This document shows, one piece after another, positions 1 through 8,557 of a DNA stretch of 46,321 nucleotides. The notes beneath the pieces were generated by a model, which ran no database searches, was not told where the DNA came from, and was given only the letters and a program-made list of their open reading frames with translations. The stretch's first letter is position 1. Each line of letters begins with the position of its first letter. The position numbers were made by a program, and so were the translations under genes. The DNA is from Fischerella muscicola SAG 1427-1 = PCC 73103 (GTDB lineage Bacteria; Cyanobacteriota; Cyanobacteriia; Cyanobacteriales; Nostocaceae), in assembly GCF_000317245.1 (NCBI RefSeq), contig NZ_AJLJ01000519.1, positions 1-46,321 of the forward strand, given 5' to 3'.

Positions 1-11
1 ATATATATAGA

Positions 12-641
12 ATGGAAAACTTACTATACTTATATGCTGAGTATTTTACGCCGTTTAATCCGATTGTTTGTTTTGATGAAAGACCCTACCAATTATTGGC
101 TGATATTGTAGAACCATTACCTTGTCAACCAGACCAACCACCACGCATAGATTATCAATACTCTCGTGAAGGAACTTGTAACTTATTCGTATTTTATGCT
201 CCGCATTATGGTTGGCGACACGTAGAAGTCACTTCATCAAGAACCAAAAAAGATTTCGCCCACCAAATGAAAGATTTAGTAGATATTCACTTCCCAAGAG
301 CAGATAAAATTCGAGTTGTTTTAGATAACTTAAATACTCATACTCCTGCTGCTTTATATGAAACTTTTCCTCCAGGTGAAGCTAGAAGGATTCTTGAGCG
401 TTTAGAGTTTCATTACACTCCCAAGCATGGTAGTTGGCTTAATCAAGTAGAAATTGAAATCTCCGTTCTCTCACGTCAATGTCTAGACCGTCGCCTTAGA
501 GATATTGAGACTTTACGCCAAGAAATCAAAGCTTGGGAACAAGAGCGTAATCACCGAAAAGTAAAAATTGATTGGCGTTTTGTTGCTTCAGATGCCAGAG
601 TTAAATTTCAACGATTGTATCCTACTTTAAACCTGTCATAA
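12..641 (+). CDS. IS630-family transposase, DDE domain (orfB-like; open to window edge)
   Basis: This is the catalytic half of an IS630/Tc1-type transposase that moves the element by DDE chemistry into TA targets. The DDE residues are visible: Asp22 in the VCFDE motif, Asp105 in VVLDNLNTH, and a Glu near residue 147 in GSWLNQVE. IS630 proteins are usually about 340 residues. Only 209 are present from the ATG, and the frame stays open to the window edge, so this is either orfB of a two-frame element or a protein cut by the window. The stop is followed within about 20 bp by a reading frame belonging to a different gene, so the right end of the element lies near position 650. The left end is outside the window. 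Confidence 0.85.
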   Translation: MENLLYLYAEYFTPFNPIVCFDERPYQLLADIVEPLPCQPDQPPRIDYQYSREGTCNLFVFYAPHYGWRHVEVTSSRTKKDFAHQMKDLVDIHFPRADKIRVVLDNLNTHTPAALYETFPPGEARRILERLEFHYTPKHGSWLNQVEIEISVLSRQCLDRRLRDIETLRQEIKAWEQERNHRKVKIDWRFVASDARVKFQRLYPTLNLS

Positions 642-653
642 TTTTCTTGGTAG

Positions 654-1703
654 ACTATTAGAGTTTTAGCTGTTTCTCCGGCAGATCCACAAGCGATAAA
701 AGCTATTAAAAGGATTGCTCGATCTCAAGGACAAGCTTCTACCTATCCAAACCCTGAAACTGTCATTTCAACTACTCAATCTGTTACTTCTTCAAGAGGA
801 AATACACCTACCCAAAAAAATAAATCACAGATTTTTCAATTCGACATGGTAACTGTTAATGGTAGTGGTCAGGAAATTAAACGAGAAAAAGGTCAAGCCA
901 AATATTTCACTGAAGATTTAGGCAATGGTGTCACTTTGGAAATGGTGTATATCCCTGATGGCACATTCATGATGGGTACGGAAGATGAAGAACTAGAAAG
1001 GCTTGTTCAAAAATTCAATTCGGACTGGTTTAGAAACGAAAAACCTCAACATCAAGTAACGGTGCAGTCTTTCAGTATGGGTAAGTTTCAAGTTACTCAA
1101 GCACAGTGGAAAGCCGTAGCCTCACTAACTAAAGTTAACCGTGACCTAAAACCAGAACCTTCATACTTTAAAGGAGATAATCGACCAGTAGAAAAAGTTT
1201 CCTGGTACGATGCGGTTGAATTTTGCGATCGCCTTTCCCAACGTACAGGTAAGCAATATCGCCTCCCCAGTGAAGCAGAGTGGGAATATGCTTGTAGGGC
1301 AGGAACTAAAACTCCATTTCACTTTGGCGAGACAATTACGGATAAGCTAGCTAATTATAATGCCAGTATTACCTATGCTAATGAACCAAAAGGCGAATAT
1401 CGTCAACAGACAACAGAAGTAAGAAGTTTTTCACCCAACGCTTTTGGTTTATACGATATGCATGGCAATGTGTATGAATGGTGTGCTGATACCTGGCATG
1501 AGAACTATGAGGGCGCACCCAAAGATGTTAGTGCGTGGATTGATAATGATAATCAATATCGGCTGCTGCGCGGTGGTTCGTGGGACTCCTCTCCTGTACT
1601 CTGTCGTTCTGCCTTTCGCCTCAGGGGCAGCCCAGGCGTCGATGTCAGCAGCTTCGGGTTTCGGGTTGTGTGTGGTGTTGCTGCGCCGAGGACTCTTCAA
1701 TAG
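654..1703 (+). pseudogene. 5'-truncated FGE-sulfatase/C-type-lectin-fold protein; likely DGR variable protein
   Basis: The domain is FGE-sulfatase (SUMF1-like, C-type-lectin fold). Visible motifs are the IPDGTFMMG start, the VSWYDAVEFCDRLS block, RLPSEAEWEYACRAG, GLYDMHGNVYEWCAD and the RGGSW...FGFRVVC ending. An ATG at 846 exists, but the same frame runs unbroken upstream to 654 with protein-like content (VLAVSPADPQAIKAIKRIA), so the true N-terminus lay further upstream and was probably separated by the IS630 insertion. The first of the two catalytic cysteines of true formylglycine-generating enzymes is missing after RGGS, which favours a ligand-binding lectin fold over an enzyme. In cyanobacteria, proteins with this ending are frequent targets of diversity-generating retroelements, and codons 1584-1655 show that signature. 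The 858-bp part from the ATG may still be translated. Confidence 0.75.
1569..1676 (+). other. Putative DGR variable region (VR)
   Basis: This codes for the C-terminal stretch between RGGSW and FGFRVVC. Of about 16 codons at positions that vary in such lectin tails, 12 are NNC (GAC, TCC, CTC, CTC, GGC, AGC, GGC, GTC, GTC, AGC, AGC, TTC). That is what adenine mutagenesis of AAC codons in a template repeat gives, and it is unlike the A/T-ending codons of the rest of the gene. Fixed codons (CGG, CTG, TGT CGT TCT GCC, GGG TTT CGG GTT) lack adenine. No template repeat or reverse transcriptase was found in this window. Confidence 0.6.
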
Positions 1704-2150
1704 CCCTTGACACTTTAGTCCTTTTACCCTCTACCCTTTTCTCTTTACCCTTTGCGAGCGAAGCGAGCTGAAATTTTTTTTCAAAAATTGAGTTTCTGAA
1801 ATTAATTTTAATTTTTTAATCTTGGTTTGATTATTTACGAGGCTGGCTTTTAGGATATTAAATTGTGTCTAAAAATTATGTATAAAAATAAATGGAAGAA
1901 TTGCCGATAATTCAGAAAACGTATAGACGTAGATCGAAGGTTCGTGCGACCAAGTGCAGCCTATGGCTATAAACCTTATACAGCAACAGTTACAGAGATT
2001 GATACGAGATTTAAGCGCGATCGCAAAAAGATAAGTTGCACAAATACTTTTTCTAGCATAGAGATAGTAAAAGAACTTTGCCGAAAACGGAGCTTGGATT
2101 ACCTGGAATTGTTTGTTTCAAAGTATTATCGCTCCGTCTCGAAACTGAAA
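1704..2150. other. Non-coding or unrecognised stretch
   Basis: No convincing gene is visible between the FGE-type gene and the hairpin at 2151. Short open frames on the plus strand (from about 1944 and 2078) show no recognisable family and no good ribosome site. A GCGATCGC octamer lies at 2017-2024. A GCGAGC-GAA-GCGAGC direct repeat lies about 55 bp after the FGE stop. Confidence 0.4.
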
Positions 2151-2185
2151 AACATTGCCTAAAAGGAGACAAACTAGGCAATGTT
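2148..2185 (-). terminator. Hairpin, likely terminator of the DISARM operon
   Basis: There is a perfect 11-bp inverted repeat (2151-2161 and 2175-2185) around a 13-nt loop. Read on the minus strand it ends in a short T run (GTTTTTC), about 155 bp beyond the drmC stop. The T run is short, so termination is plausible rather than certain. Confidence 0.45.
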
Positions 2186-2341
2186 ATCGTTTGTATTTCT
2201 TATCAATTAACCCTTAAAAATCGGTCATTTTTACAAAACTTTGCAAGGCTGCACCTGGTGACACGAACCTTCTATTTACGCCAATATGGCAGTATCCCTA
2301 ACTGGATTATGTCTTTCAAGGCAGATGCAATTTTCAACTAA

Positions 2342-3139
2342 TCAAATCCCAAGTACTCGACGTAATATATTTTTTACTACCAAAGTTTCAAATTGCGATC
2401 GCATTCCTTTAGCAGCCACTGGATCATTAATAAGTACACCAGCTTCAATGTTTCGTTCGTGGGCAGCTTCAGTAAAATTAGCAGAAGTCACCAACAGATG
2501 TTCTTCATCCACGACAACACATTTAGCATGTAAACAAGCTTTTGAATTCACACTTACTGCCAGTGATCGCGAATCATAATAGACTTCTGGTAATCTCTGC
2601 CCTGCCCAAATATTGCGGCGGAAAGTATCTGCAAATTCCCTCAATAATACTGACTCTGGTAGTTCACTATGATGTGGACGTTGGATGTTAAGAAACATTT
2701 GTACATATAGTTCTGGGTTAGCATCCATGTGTTCTGCAAGTACCTGGAATAATTTTTTTGCTTTCTCGCCTTTATCAATGGCAAAGCTGGAGATGAGAAC
2801 AGTTTTTTTCGCGTTACTAAACAGTTCACGGACAACAACGCTAGTATCACGGCTTTGAGAACCAGTCACCTCTGGGCCAGTCCATACTAACTCAATGCGA
2901 TCGCGTATTTGTTGAGATGCACTCCTTTCTGCTGCCAATAGGCGGAGGGTATAAGCAATATGGCTACACTTTACGCCTTCACAAGTAAGGTGATTAAGTT
3001 CATCAACTACTGTTTGGCTTAAGGTCGCGGGTACGTAGTTAATGATTGCCGATACTAGAAAAGGAGGGGATAGTCTGCCGTTTTCTAGTGCTGTTGCCAG
3101 TTTTAGTAAAGTTGGGCGGCTCAGTTGCAAAAAAGCCAT
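2342..3139 (-). CDS. drmC: DISARM phospholipase D-like protein DrmC
   Basis: DrmC is the PLD-family member of DISARM anti-phage systems. PLD-type enzymes are phosphodiesterases and DrmC is thought to act on nucleic acid, although published work found it dispensable for class 2 protection. The 265-residue protein has a helical N-terminal half and one HKD motif near the C-terminus: His204, Lys206 and Asp211 (HAKCVVVD), then TSANF (Asn221) and Glu232. A single HKD implies a dimeric active site. It is the last gene of the operon, starting 6 bp after the drmB stop, with no clear ribosome site of its own, so translation may be coupled. Length and position match the family well. Confidence 0.88.
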   Translation of the reverse strand: MAFLQLSRPTLLKLATALENGRLSPPFLVSAIINYVPATLSQTVVDELNHLTCEGVKCSHIAYTLRLLAAERSASQQIRDRIELVWTGPEVTGSQSRDTSVVVRELFSNAKKTVLISSFAIDKGEKAKKLFQVLAEHMDANPELYVQMFLNIQRPHHSELPESVLLREFADTFRRNIWAGQRLPEVYYDSRSLAVSVNSKACLHAKCVVVDEEHLLVTSANFTEAAHERNIEAGVLINDPVAAKGMRSQFETLVVKNILRRVLGI

Positions 3140-3145
3140 TGGTTT

Positions 3146-5008
3146 TTATTCAGGGAAGAACTCTGCTCCTAAACCTTCAACTGTAGAAACAACCAAGGCA
3201 CGGTCAAGAAACTCATTGCGGCGTTCACAGGATGTTTCTGCAATCAGTAAGCATCCGTGACAAGCCGAACCGTGCAGAAAACGCTCCTCTTGCTCATTAT
3301 CAGGTCGATGTTGAGCGCATACTGGGTCATTGGAGCATAATCTTCCCTGCTCTAGTGCTACCTCCAAATGGTATTCAATGCGTTTACCAACTTCTACCAG
3401 TCCGCCTAAAGTCCCTTCTGAACCAGATGAACCAGTGTATAAAAGAATGCCATATCCAGATTCACCAGCATAGATGCGTTCACGGATGGAACTGGCGGCA
3501 TAGCCGCATTCTAACGATACAGCCACAATCAATAAATGTGATAGAGAATGCAGCATCATATACGGCAAGCCAGGAAACTTAACTTTTTCTTTTTCCTGGT
3601 CGATACCTTTACGCGCACACCAAATATCAAACCCTCTTGATAATTCTCTTCCTCGCTTTTTAACGGCTTCTCGTTTTAACCAATCTTCAATAGCTTCTTT
3701 ACGAAAGGCAATAAATACACCCTCGCCTTTATTCTCAATTGCCGGAACCCAAGTGGTTTCAATATCCAACGCAGCACGCCTGACGCTGATATCAAGTTCG
3801 CCGTCAATATCTGGCATTTCGGCTTCAAAGCGAGTAAAACCTACCTGGGCAATTACTTCACGTAAACGATGGACTAAAACAATTCGTTCAATGCAGGAAG
3901 CAAACGCAGGCTGTAAATTGTCCAAACTACGTGACCTAGCATAAAAATCTCTGTCTGGAACATCTTCTCCGACTTCAACGGAGCTAGAAAGCAATGTCTC
4001 TATTTCCACTTGCTTAATGCTTTTATGTGGTTTTCCTTGCCCACTTTGCCGCCGTTGTACTTCTTCCCAGACGGCTTCATCAGTAAATTTTTCTAAAGCT
4101 ACAGCGACCTTCTGTTTTTTGCGCTCTTTTTTCACATCGCTGACGCTTTCTGCATATTGGAGAAAATCTTCGTAAACTAAATTCACAGCATCTCGTAAAC
4201 CTGCATCTAGGTCAGGGAGAGAAATAACGCTGAGAATTTGCGAAAAATAAGCGTTACTGGCAGATCTAACTAATAAGCGGTTGTATTCTGGTAGACCTGT
4301 GGATTCCCGAATACAGTAAGGTTCTTGGGCAAAAGAACCCAGCCAAGGGCGATGTCCCTGACATAGGCCTAACACTTTACCGTTGCGGACTGTAGCATCA
4401 GCAAGGGGGCGGCGTTTTTTACAGGCTTCGCAACGCACATAAATCTCAGCAAAGTCGTTACCAGAACCACCTTCGTCTAACCATAGCTGACCTCGACACT
4501 TATTTTCAGCGTCATTATGGGCAAAACGATACCAGTCAATATCGCTAATATGACCTTTTACGCAGGCTTGCACAAAGCGGACGGGTACAACTGGTATAGA
4601 CTTTTTCTCGGCACTAAGATATTTACCACCTACCAAATTACCCCAAGGTAGCAGAGGGCGGGTGCGGAATGTTTTTTTGGTTTTGGTGTCTTCCCAAGTT
4701 TCCTTGACTTGGGCTAAAAACCAAATGGGAAACATGAAAGCATTAATTCCCGTGCGGGGGGCTTTGGGATCTTGTTCGTCAACTGGCGGTGCATACAGCT
4801 TAATATTAGGGACTTCTAAAATCTCAGCAACTCTAGTTGCTAATCGATCTTCAAAGATGCGCCTTCTGTCACCACGCCAATGATTTAAACCAGCAATTAA
4901 TACGGAATGTTCTGGTAAGTCTACCATCGCCCCAGGTCCAAAGGTAGAAAGGATTTGGCTTTGGCGCACTTGTCCGGCTGGGGGAATTTTTTTATTAGAT
5001 TTGCTCAT
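3146..5008 (-). CDS. drmB: DISARM DUF1998 protein DrmB
   Basis: DrmB (620 residues) carries the DUF1998 domain that usually accompanies DrmA helicases. In class 2 DISARM it forms the DrmAB complex that engages incoming DNA. Visible are an N-terminal RQSQILSTFGPGAMVDL motif, a central cysteine group (CVKGH, RCEACKKR, LCQGH at about residues 150-220) and a C-terminal cysteine cluster (CSNDPVC near residue 555, ACHGC and SC at about 580-590). These probably bind zinc and form the DUF1998 core. Its ATG overlaps the drmA stop as ATGA, with an AAAGGA ribosome site inside the end of drmA, so the two are translationally coupled in a fixed ratio. It is full length with no visible damage. Confidence 0.92.
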   Translation of the reverse strand: MSKSNKKIPPAGQVRQSQILSTFGPGAMVDLPEHSVLIAGLNHWRGDRRRIFEDRLATRVAEILEVPNIKLYAPPVDEQDPKAPRTGINAFMFPIWFLAQVKETWEDTKTKKTFRTRPLLPWGNLVGGKYLSAEKKSIPVVPVRFVQACVKGHISDIDWYRFAHNDAENKCRGQLWLDEGGSGNDFAEIYVRCEACKKRRPLADATVRNGKVLGLCQGHRPWLGSFAQEPYCIRESTGLPEYNRLLVRSASNAYFSQILSVISLPDLDAGLRDAVNLVYEDFLQYAESVSDVKKERKKQKVAVALEKFTDEAVWEEVQRRQSGQGKPHKSIKQVEIETLLSSSVEVGEDVPDRDFYARSRSLDNLQPAFASCIERIVLVHRLREVIAQVGFTRFEAEMPDIDGELDISVRRAALDIETTWVPAIENKGEGVFIAFRKEAIEDWLKREAVKKRGRELSRGFDIWCARKGIDQEKEKVKFPGLPYMMLHSLSHLLIVAVSLECGYAASSIRERIYAGESGYGILLYTGSSGSEGTLGGLVEVGKRIEYHLEVALEQGRLCSNDPVCAQHRPDNEQEERFLHGSACHGCLLIAETSCERRNEFLDRALVVSTVEGLGAEFFPE

Positions 5009-8000
5009 TTTCCTTTCTCCTCTACCTCATGTCCGTAGGGATTAATTACCCAGAGATTGACTGTTGGTTCGACATCGCGTAAGCTTCGCTGGGCTTTAAA
5101 CCTTTGTGCTTTTTGTGGTTGATTCCTTAATTCGGGGTCGAGGGGGTCAAATATTAGTGGTGGTGCTTCGCCTACTTCCCGTTGATATTGCAGGCTAATT
5201 TTTCCATTGGCGATACTTGTCCAATCATCAAGTAAATCTATGACTTGATTTTTCACTTTATGGCGGAGTGCTTCGGCTTCATTTGCATCCAGTTCCTTAT
5301 CGTGCATTTCTGCCCTTTGTGCAATGGTTTCCACAACAAACTCTAATTCTTGACGATGTTGAGTAATATCGAAAGCGCGAGTTGGTGCTGTCATTCCGGG
5401 ATGTCCTAGACGAGCCAAAGCAACGGTAATGGGGGCAATACCTCGATCAATAGCGCGGGGTGAAAAGGGTGTTACGCTAGTGGCTTCTACTGCTCGATAA
5501 AATGTTGAATGCCAAGCAAAAAAGCGTTCATAATGAGAGCGATCGCGTGGACGATGAATGTTCAATAACGTCACTACTAAACCCGGTTTTTCCTCATCCC
5601 GTCCTACACGGCTGGTAGCTTGGATATATTCGGCGGCTGTCTTGGGTTGACCGAGAACTACCATTAAACCTAAGCGGGTAATATCCAAACCTACGGAAAT
5701 CATATTTGTTGCTAAAACTACATCAACTTTGTCGTCTTGGTCAAAGGTTAATTCCATTCGCCGTTTAGTATCTGCAACTTCGCTAGTGCTGACACGGGAG
5801 GTTAATTCTTCTGGTTCATCATCAATTTTCCGGTCAGCAAATAACCCTGAAGTTTCACCAACTCGCTGACGCTGGCTGTAACGCAATAGACGAGATTTAA
5901 CTTCATCCTCAACGATGCGCCGACTACCACCAAGTTCACGTAAAGAGTTAAAGTAACCTAACAGTGTCATGTAAGGGTCGGCTGGGTTATCAGAGTTTTT
6001 CTTGCCCCCTTGTTCTAGCCATTGCTTTTGGGCTGCACCTAATAATGCTAAATAGGTACGCAATAATACTACTTTTAAACTGCGTCCTTGAGCAGCAATT
6101 CCTACATAGGTACGGGCGTTCTTTACTGTGGCAGGGACGGTTTTAGCAAAGAATGAATCGCGTCTATCTGGCCCTGGTGGTGGAAATATATCAACTTCGC
6201 TGCGACCGAATAATGCTTGAATTTGTTTGCTGGCACGGCGGACTGTTGCAGTGGAAGCAACTATTTTCGGACGAATTTTTTTACCCTCTATTTCTTGGCT
6301 GCATAAAGCATCAATGGCAGTTTCGTATAGACCTACCATTGTTCCCAAGGGGCCGGAAATTAAATGTAATTCGTCTTGAATAATCAAATCTGGTGGTGCT
6401 AAATAACCGCCAAGGGATCTACCGCGATTTGGTTGAGTAGGGCCGTAAAAACCATCATTGTCGTAGCGGTCTACTCGTCCAAATAATGTGCCTGTTTCTC
6501 CCACCCAAGGCAGGCTGGCGAATTTATCTACTGTAGAGATAATAAAACAAGGTAGGCGGCGGTATATTGGCTCGTCTACGGCGACTATTGGTAAAGGATT
6601 GTCACCACGGAAATTACAGCGACGGTTAGCACAAACTACGCGCAGGTTAGTTGGTTGGTCAGTATTTGGTAGTAGTTGGAATGAATTGCGTTGAAATTCT
6701 GTACCGCACCAAGGACACTTTTCTAACGGGATGGGCGATGGGTTGTTATGGTCATTGTTTTGGAAATCAAGAGTCCGCTTTCTAGCACTGTTTTCGTCGT
6801 TATCTCCCTTTTTACCCATGCGGTTGGGTGTTGCGGCTTGTCCTACCCATAGCCCAATTTCAAACGGCCAAGTTCCCAACTTCTGCGGGTTTTTCTGGCG
6901 TTCCAATTCTAAGGCGCAAATCATCGCCGCAGCCCTTCCAAGTTGGTCGAGGGTCAAAAGACGCAGGGTATAGCGCATGAGGACGCTTAAACCAGCCGAT
7001 TTGACACCAGGATAACGCAGTCGCCGCAAGACCAGGGTAAAGGCTGCGAGTCCTAAGTAGGCTTCGGTTTTACCGCCACCTGTGGGGAAGAATAGCAAAT
7101 CGACTAATTCACGATCGCCATTTTCGGGGTAAGCTATTCCTACCAAGTTCATCAGTAAAAATGCTAGCTGGAAAGGTCGCCATTTTGGTGGTGCAAGACT
7201 TTCAGGAGTAATATTTTTGCCATGAGTAGCACGCTGACGGATATAGGTAGCAATAGCGCGATTTCCTATTTGAAAAGCTTCAAATATTTGTGGGTCATTT
7301 AACGCTTTTATACCAGCGTCGATGCGGTTGTTAGCAATTTCCGCACGGCGGAGTAAATCTAGGGCGACATTTAACCGCTTGGGTTCGGCGGGACATTTGG
7401 TGCGTTGTTCCTTAATCCAATCAGCGTAAGCATCCACCATTGGACTCAGCATATTTTGCAATGCTTCTGGTGTCGGTGCATCGGCTAAGGCTTCCATTCC
7501 CAATTCAACGTCTTTTACTTGGGTGGCTATGACTTTTTCTACATCAGCCGTTGGTATCCAAGCAGTACGCACTTCCTGACAACTACCATCGGGATTGGTT
7601 AGTGCGATCGCACTAACGTTATGACCTACTGCATATTCGTAATCATCGCGGTATTGTAAATCTGCGACGTTTTCATCCCAATCATGATTATCTCTTCCGC
7701 GTAAGTTGGGACGGGCTACTAATGGTTCTGGGGTATGGATGATTAAACTGGTTTGAAAAATATAGCTGATATCGCGCTGCTTATCTGAGGTGGAGAGGCG
7801 ATTATTGACGAGAAATACAGAAACGGAACGAGTCCCAGCCGGAACAAGTTCTTTAGATGTTACAGGACGGATGGAGACGACAAGTTGTAAACCGTTGCTA
7901 TCAGCTATAGGAATAGTTTTTGTAGATTGGTATTGATTAAGGCTTAATTTTAATTGTTTAGGACTACTTAAACCTAAACCCAGTTCTAATTGTTCGGGAT

Positions 8001-8535
8001 TGCGATCGCCCATTAGAGGTACAATAATTTTGACTTGGCGTGGAATCCGCTTCCAGCATCCCGATAAATGGTTATTTGCTTCCTCTTGGGGGTTTGTAGT
8101 TTCTAGTTCTAGAGGTGAAACAATTTCTTCCGCACCAGAATCATCTTGAGATTGTGCAGCAGTATTATCTTTTATTGGGAAGTAATCACCCCATTGCACT
8201 GTGAGATTAAGTTGGCTGGCGTTTTCATCAACCAAAAAACTTAAACCCATCGATGAAGGGAAAAAAGCTTTCTTGGCGAATGGCTTGTCTGGGATAGTTT
8301 CATCTTCACCCGCGCTACCCCTTTGTAATTGGTCTAAATCATCATCAGCCGTATCATCTCCACGCTGTTCGATGGGTGCGCCATGTGGAACAAGGAAACC
8401 TGTAAGATACCATTTTGATGGTGCTTGGTCGAGAATTTCTTCTGCGTGGTCAATATCATCGGGGGTGGGGCCTATAAGGTCGAGTTGTAAGGCTTCGATG
8501 AGCCGCGATCGCACTTCAGCAGATGTTTTATCCAT
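5005..8535 (-). CDS. drmA: DISARM helicase DrmA
   Basis: DrmA is the large SF2 helicase that defines DISARM. With DrmB it recognises invading DNA. In this 1176-residue protein the Walker A motif is PTGGGKT near residue 485. The Walker B is an unusual QDELH near residue 720 instead of DEAH. A four-cysteine zinc ribbon (CPWCGTEF...CANRRC) sits at about residues 607-640. Motif III is STATV, and the second RecA domain has TNMISVGLDI and the arginine-finger motif SRVGR near residue 977. The N-terminal 450 residues have no motif I recognise. The gene starts 22 bp after the extra operon gene, with no clear Shine-Dalgarno sequence, and overlaps drmB by 4 bp. Confidence 0.92.
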   Translation of the reverse strand: MDKTSAEVRSRLIEALQLDLIGPTPDDIDHAEEILDQAPSKWYLTGFLVPHGAPIEQRGDDTADDDLDQLQRGSAGEDETIPDKPFAKKAFFPSSMGLSFLVDENASQLNLTVQWGDYFPIKDNTAAQSQDDSGAEEIVSPLELETTNPQEEANNHLSGCWKRIPRQVKIIVPLMGDRNPEQLELGLGLSSPKQLKLSLNQYQSTKTIPIADSNGLQLVVSIRPVTSKELVPAGTRSVSVFLVNNRLSTSDKQRDISYIFQTSLIIHTPEPLVARPNLRGRDNHDWDENVADLQYRDDYEYAVGHNVSAIALTNPDGSCQEVRTAWIPTADVEKVIATQVKDVELGMEALADAPTPEALQNMLSPMVDAYADWIKEQRTKCPAEPKRLNVALDLLRRAEIANNRIDAGIKALNDPQIFEAFQIGNRAIATYIRQRATHGKNITPESLAPPKWRPFQLAFLLMNLVGIAYPENGDRELVDLLFFPTGGGKTEAYLGLAAFTLVLRRLRYPGVKSAGLSVLMRYTLRLLTLDQLGRAAAMICALELERQKNPQKLGTWPFEIGLWVGQAATPNRMGKKGDNDENSARKRTLDFQNNDHNNPSPIPLEKCPWCGTEFQRNSFQLLPNTDQPTNLRVVCANRRCNFRGDNPLPIVAVDEPIYRRLPCFIISTVDKFASLPWVGETGTLFGRVDRYDNDGFYGPTQPNRGRSLGGYLAPPDLIIQDELHLISGPLGTMVGLYETAIDALCSQEIEGKKIRPKIVASTATVRRASKQIQALFGRSEVDIFPPPGPDRRDSFFAKTVPATVKNARTYVGIAAQGRSLKVVLLRTYLALLGAAQKQWLEQGGKKNSDNPADPYMTLLGYFNSLRELGGSRRIVEDEVKSRLLRYSQRQRVGETSGLFADRKIDDEPEELTSRVSTSEVADTKRRMELTFDQDDKVDVVLATNMISVGLDITRLGLMVVLGQPKTAAEYIQATSRVGRDEEKPGLVVTLLNIHRPRDRSHYERFFAWHSTFYRAVEATSVTPFSPRAIDRGIAPITVALARLGHPGMTAPTRAFDITQHRQELEFVVETIAQRAEMHDKELDANEAEALRHKVKNQVIDLLDDWTSIANGKISLQYQREVGEAPPLIFDPLDPELRNQPQKAQRFKAQRSLRDVEPTVNLWVINPYGHEVEEKGK

Positions 8536-8557
8536 AAAATTTATTTTTTATTAATAC

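Noticed and set aside
1444..1771. Overlapping open frames on both strands inside the FGE/lectin gene
   Set aside because: The FGE frame has full domain motifs; the other frames have no family resemblance or ribosome site.
1755..1776. GCGAGC-GAA-GCGAGC after the FGE gene as a terminator or DGR hairpin
   Set aside because: It is a direct repeat, not an inverted one, so it cannot form a stem.
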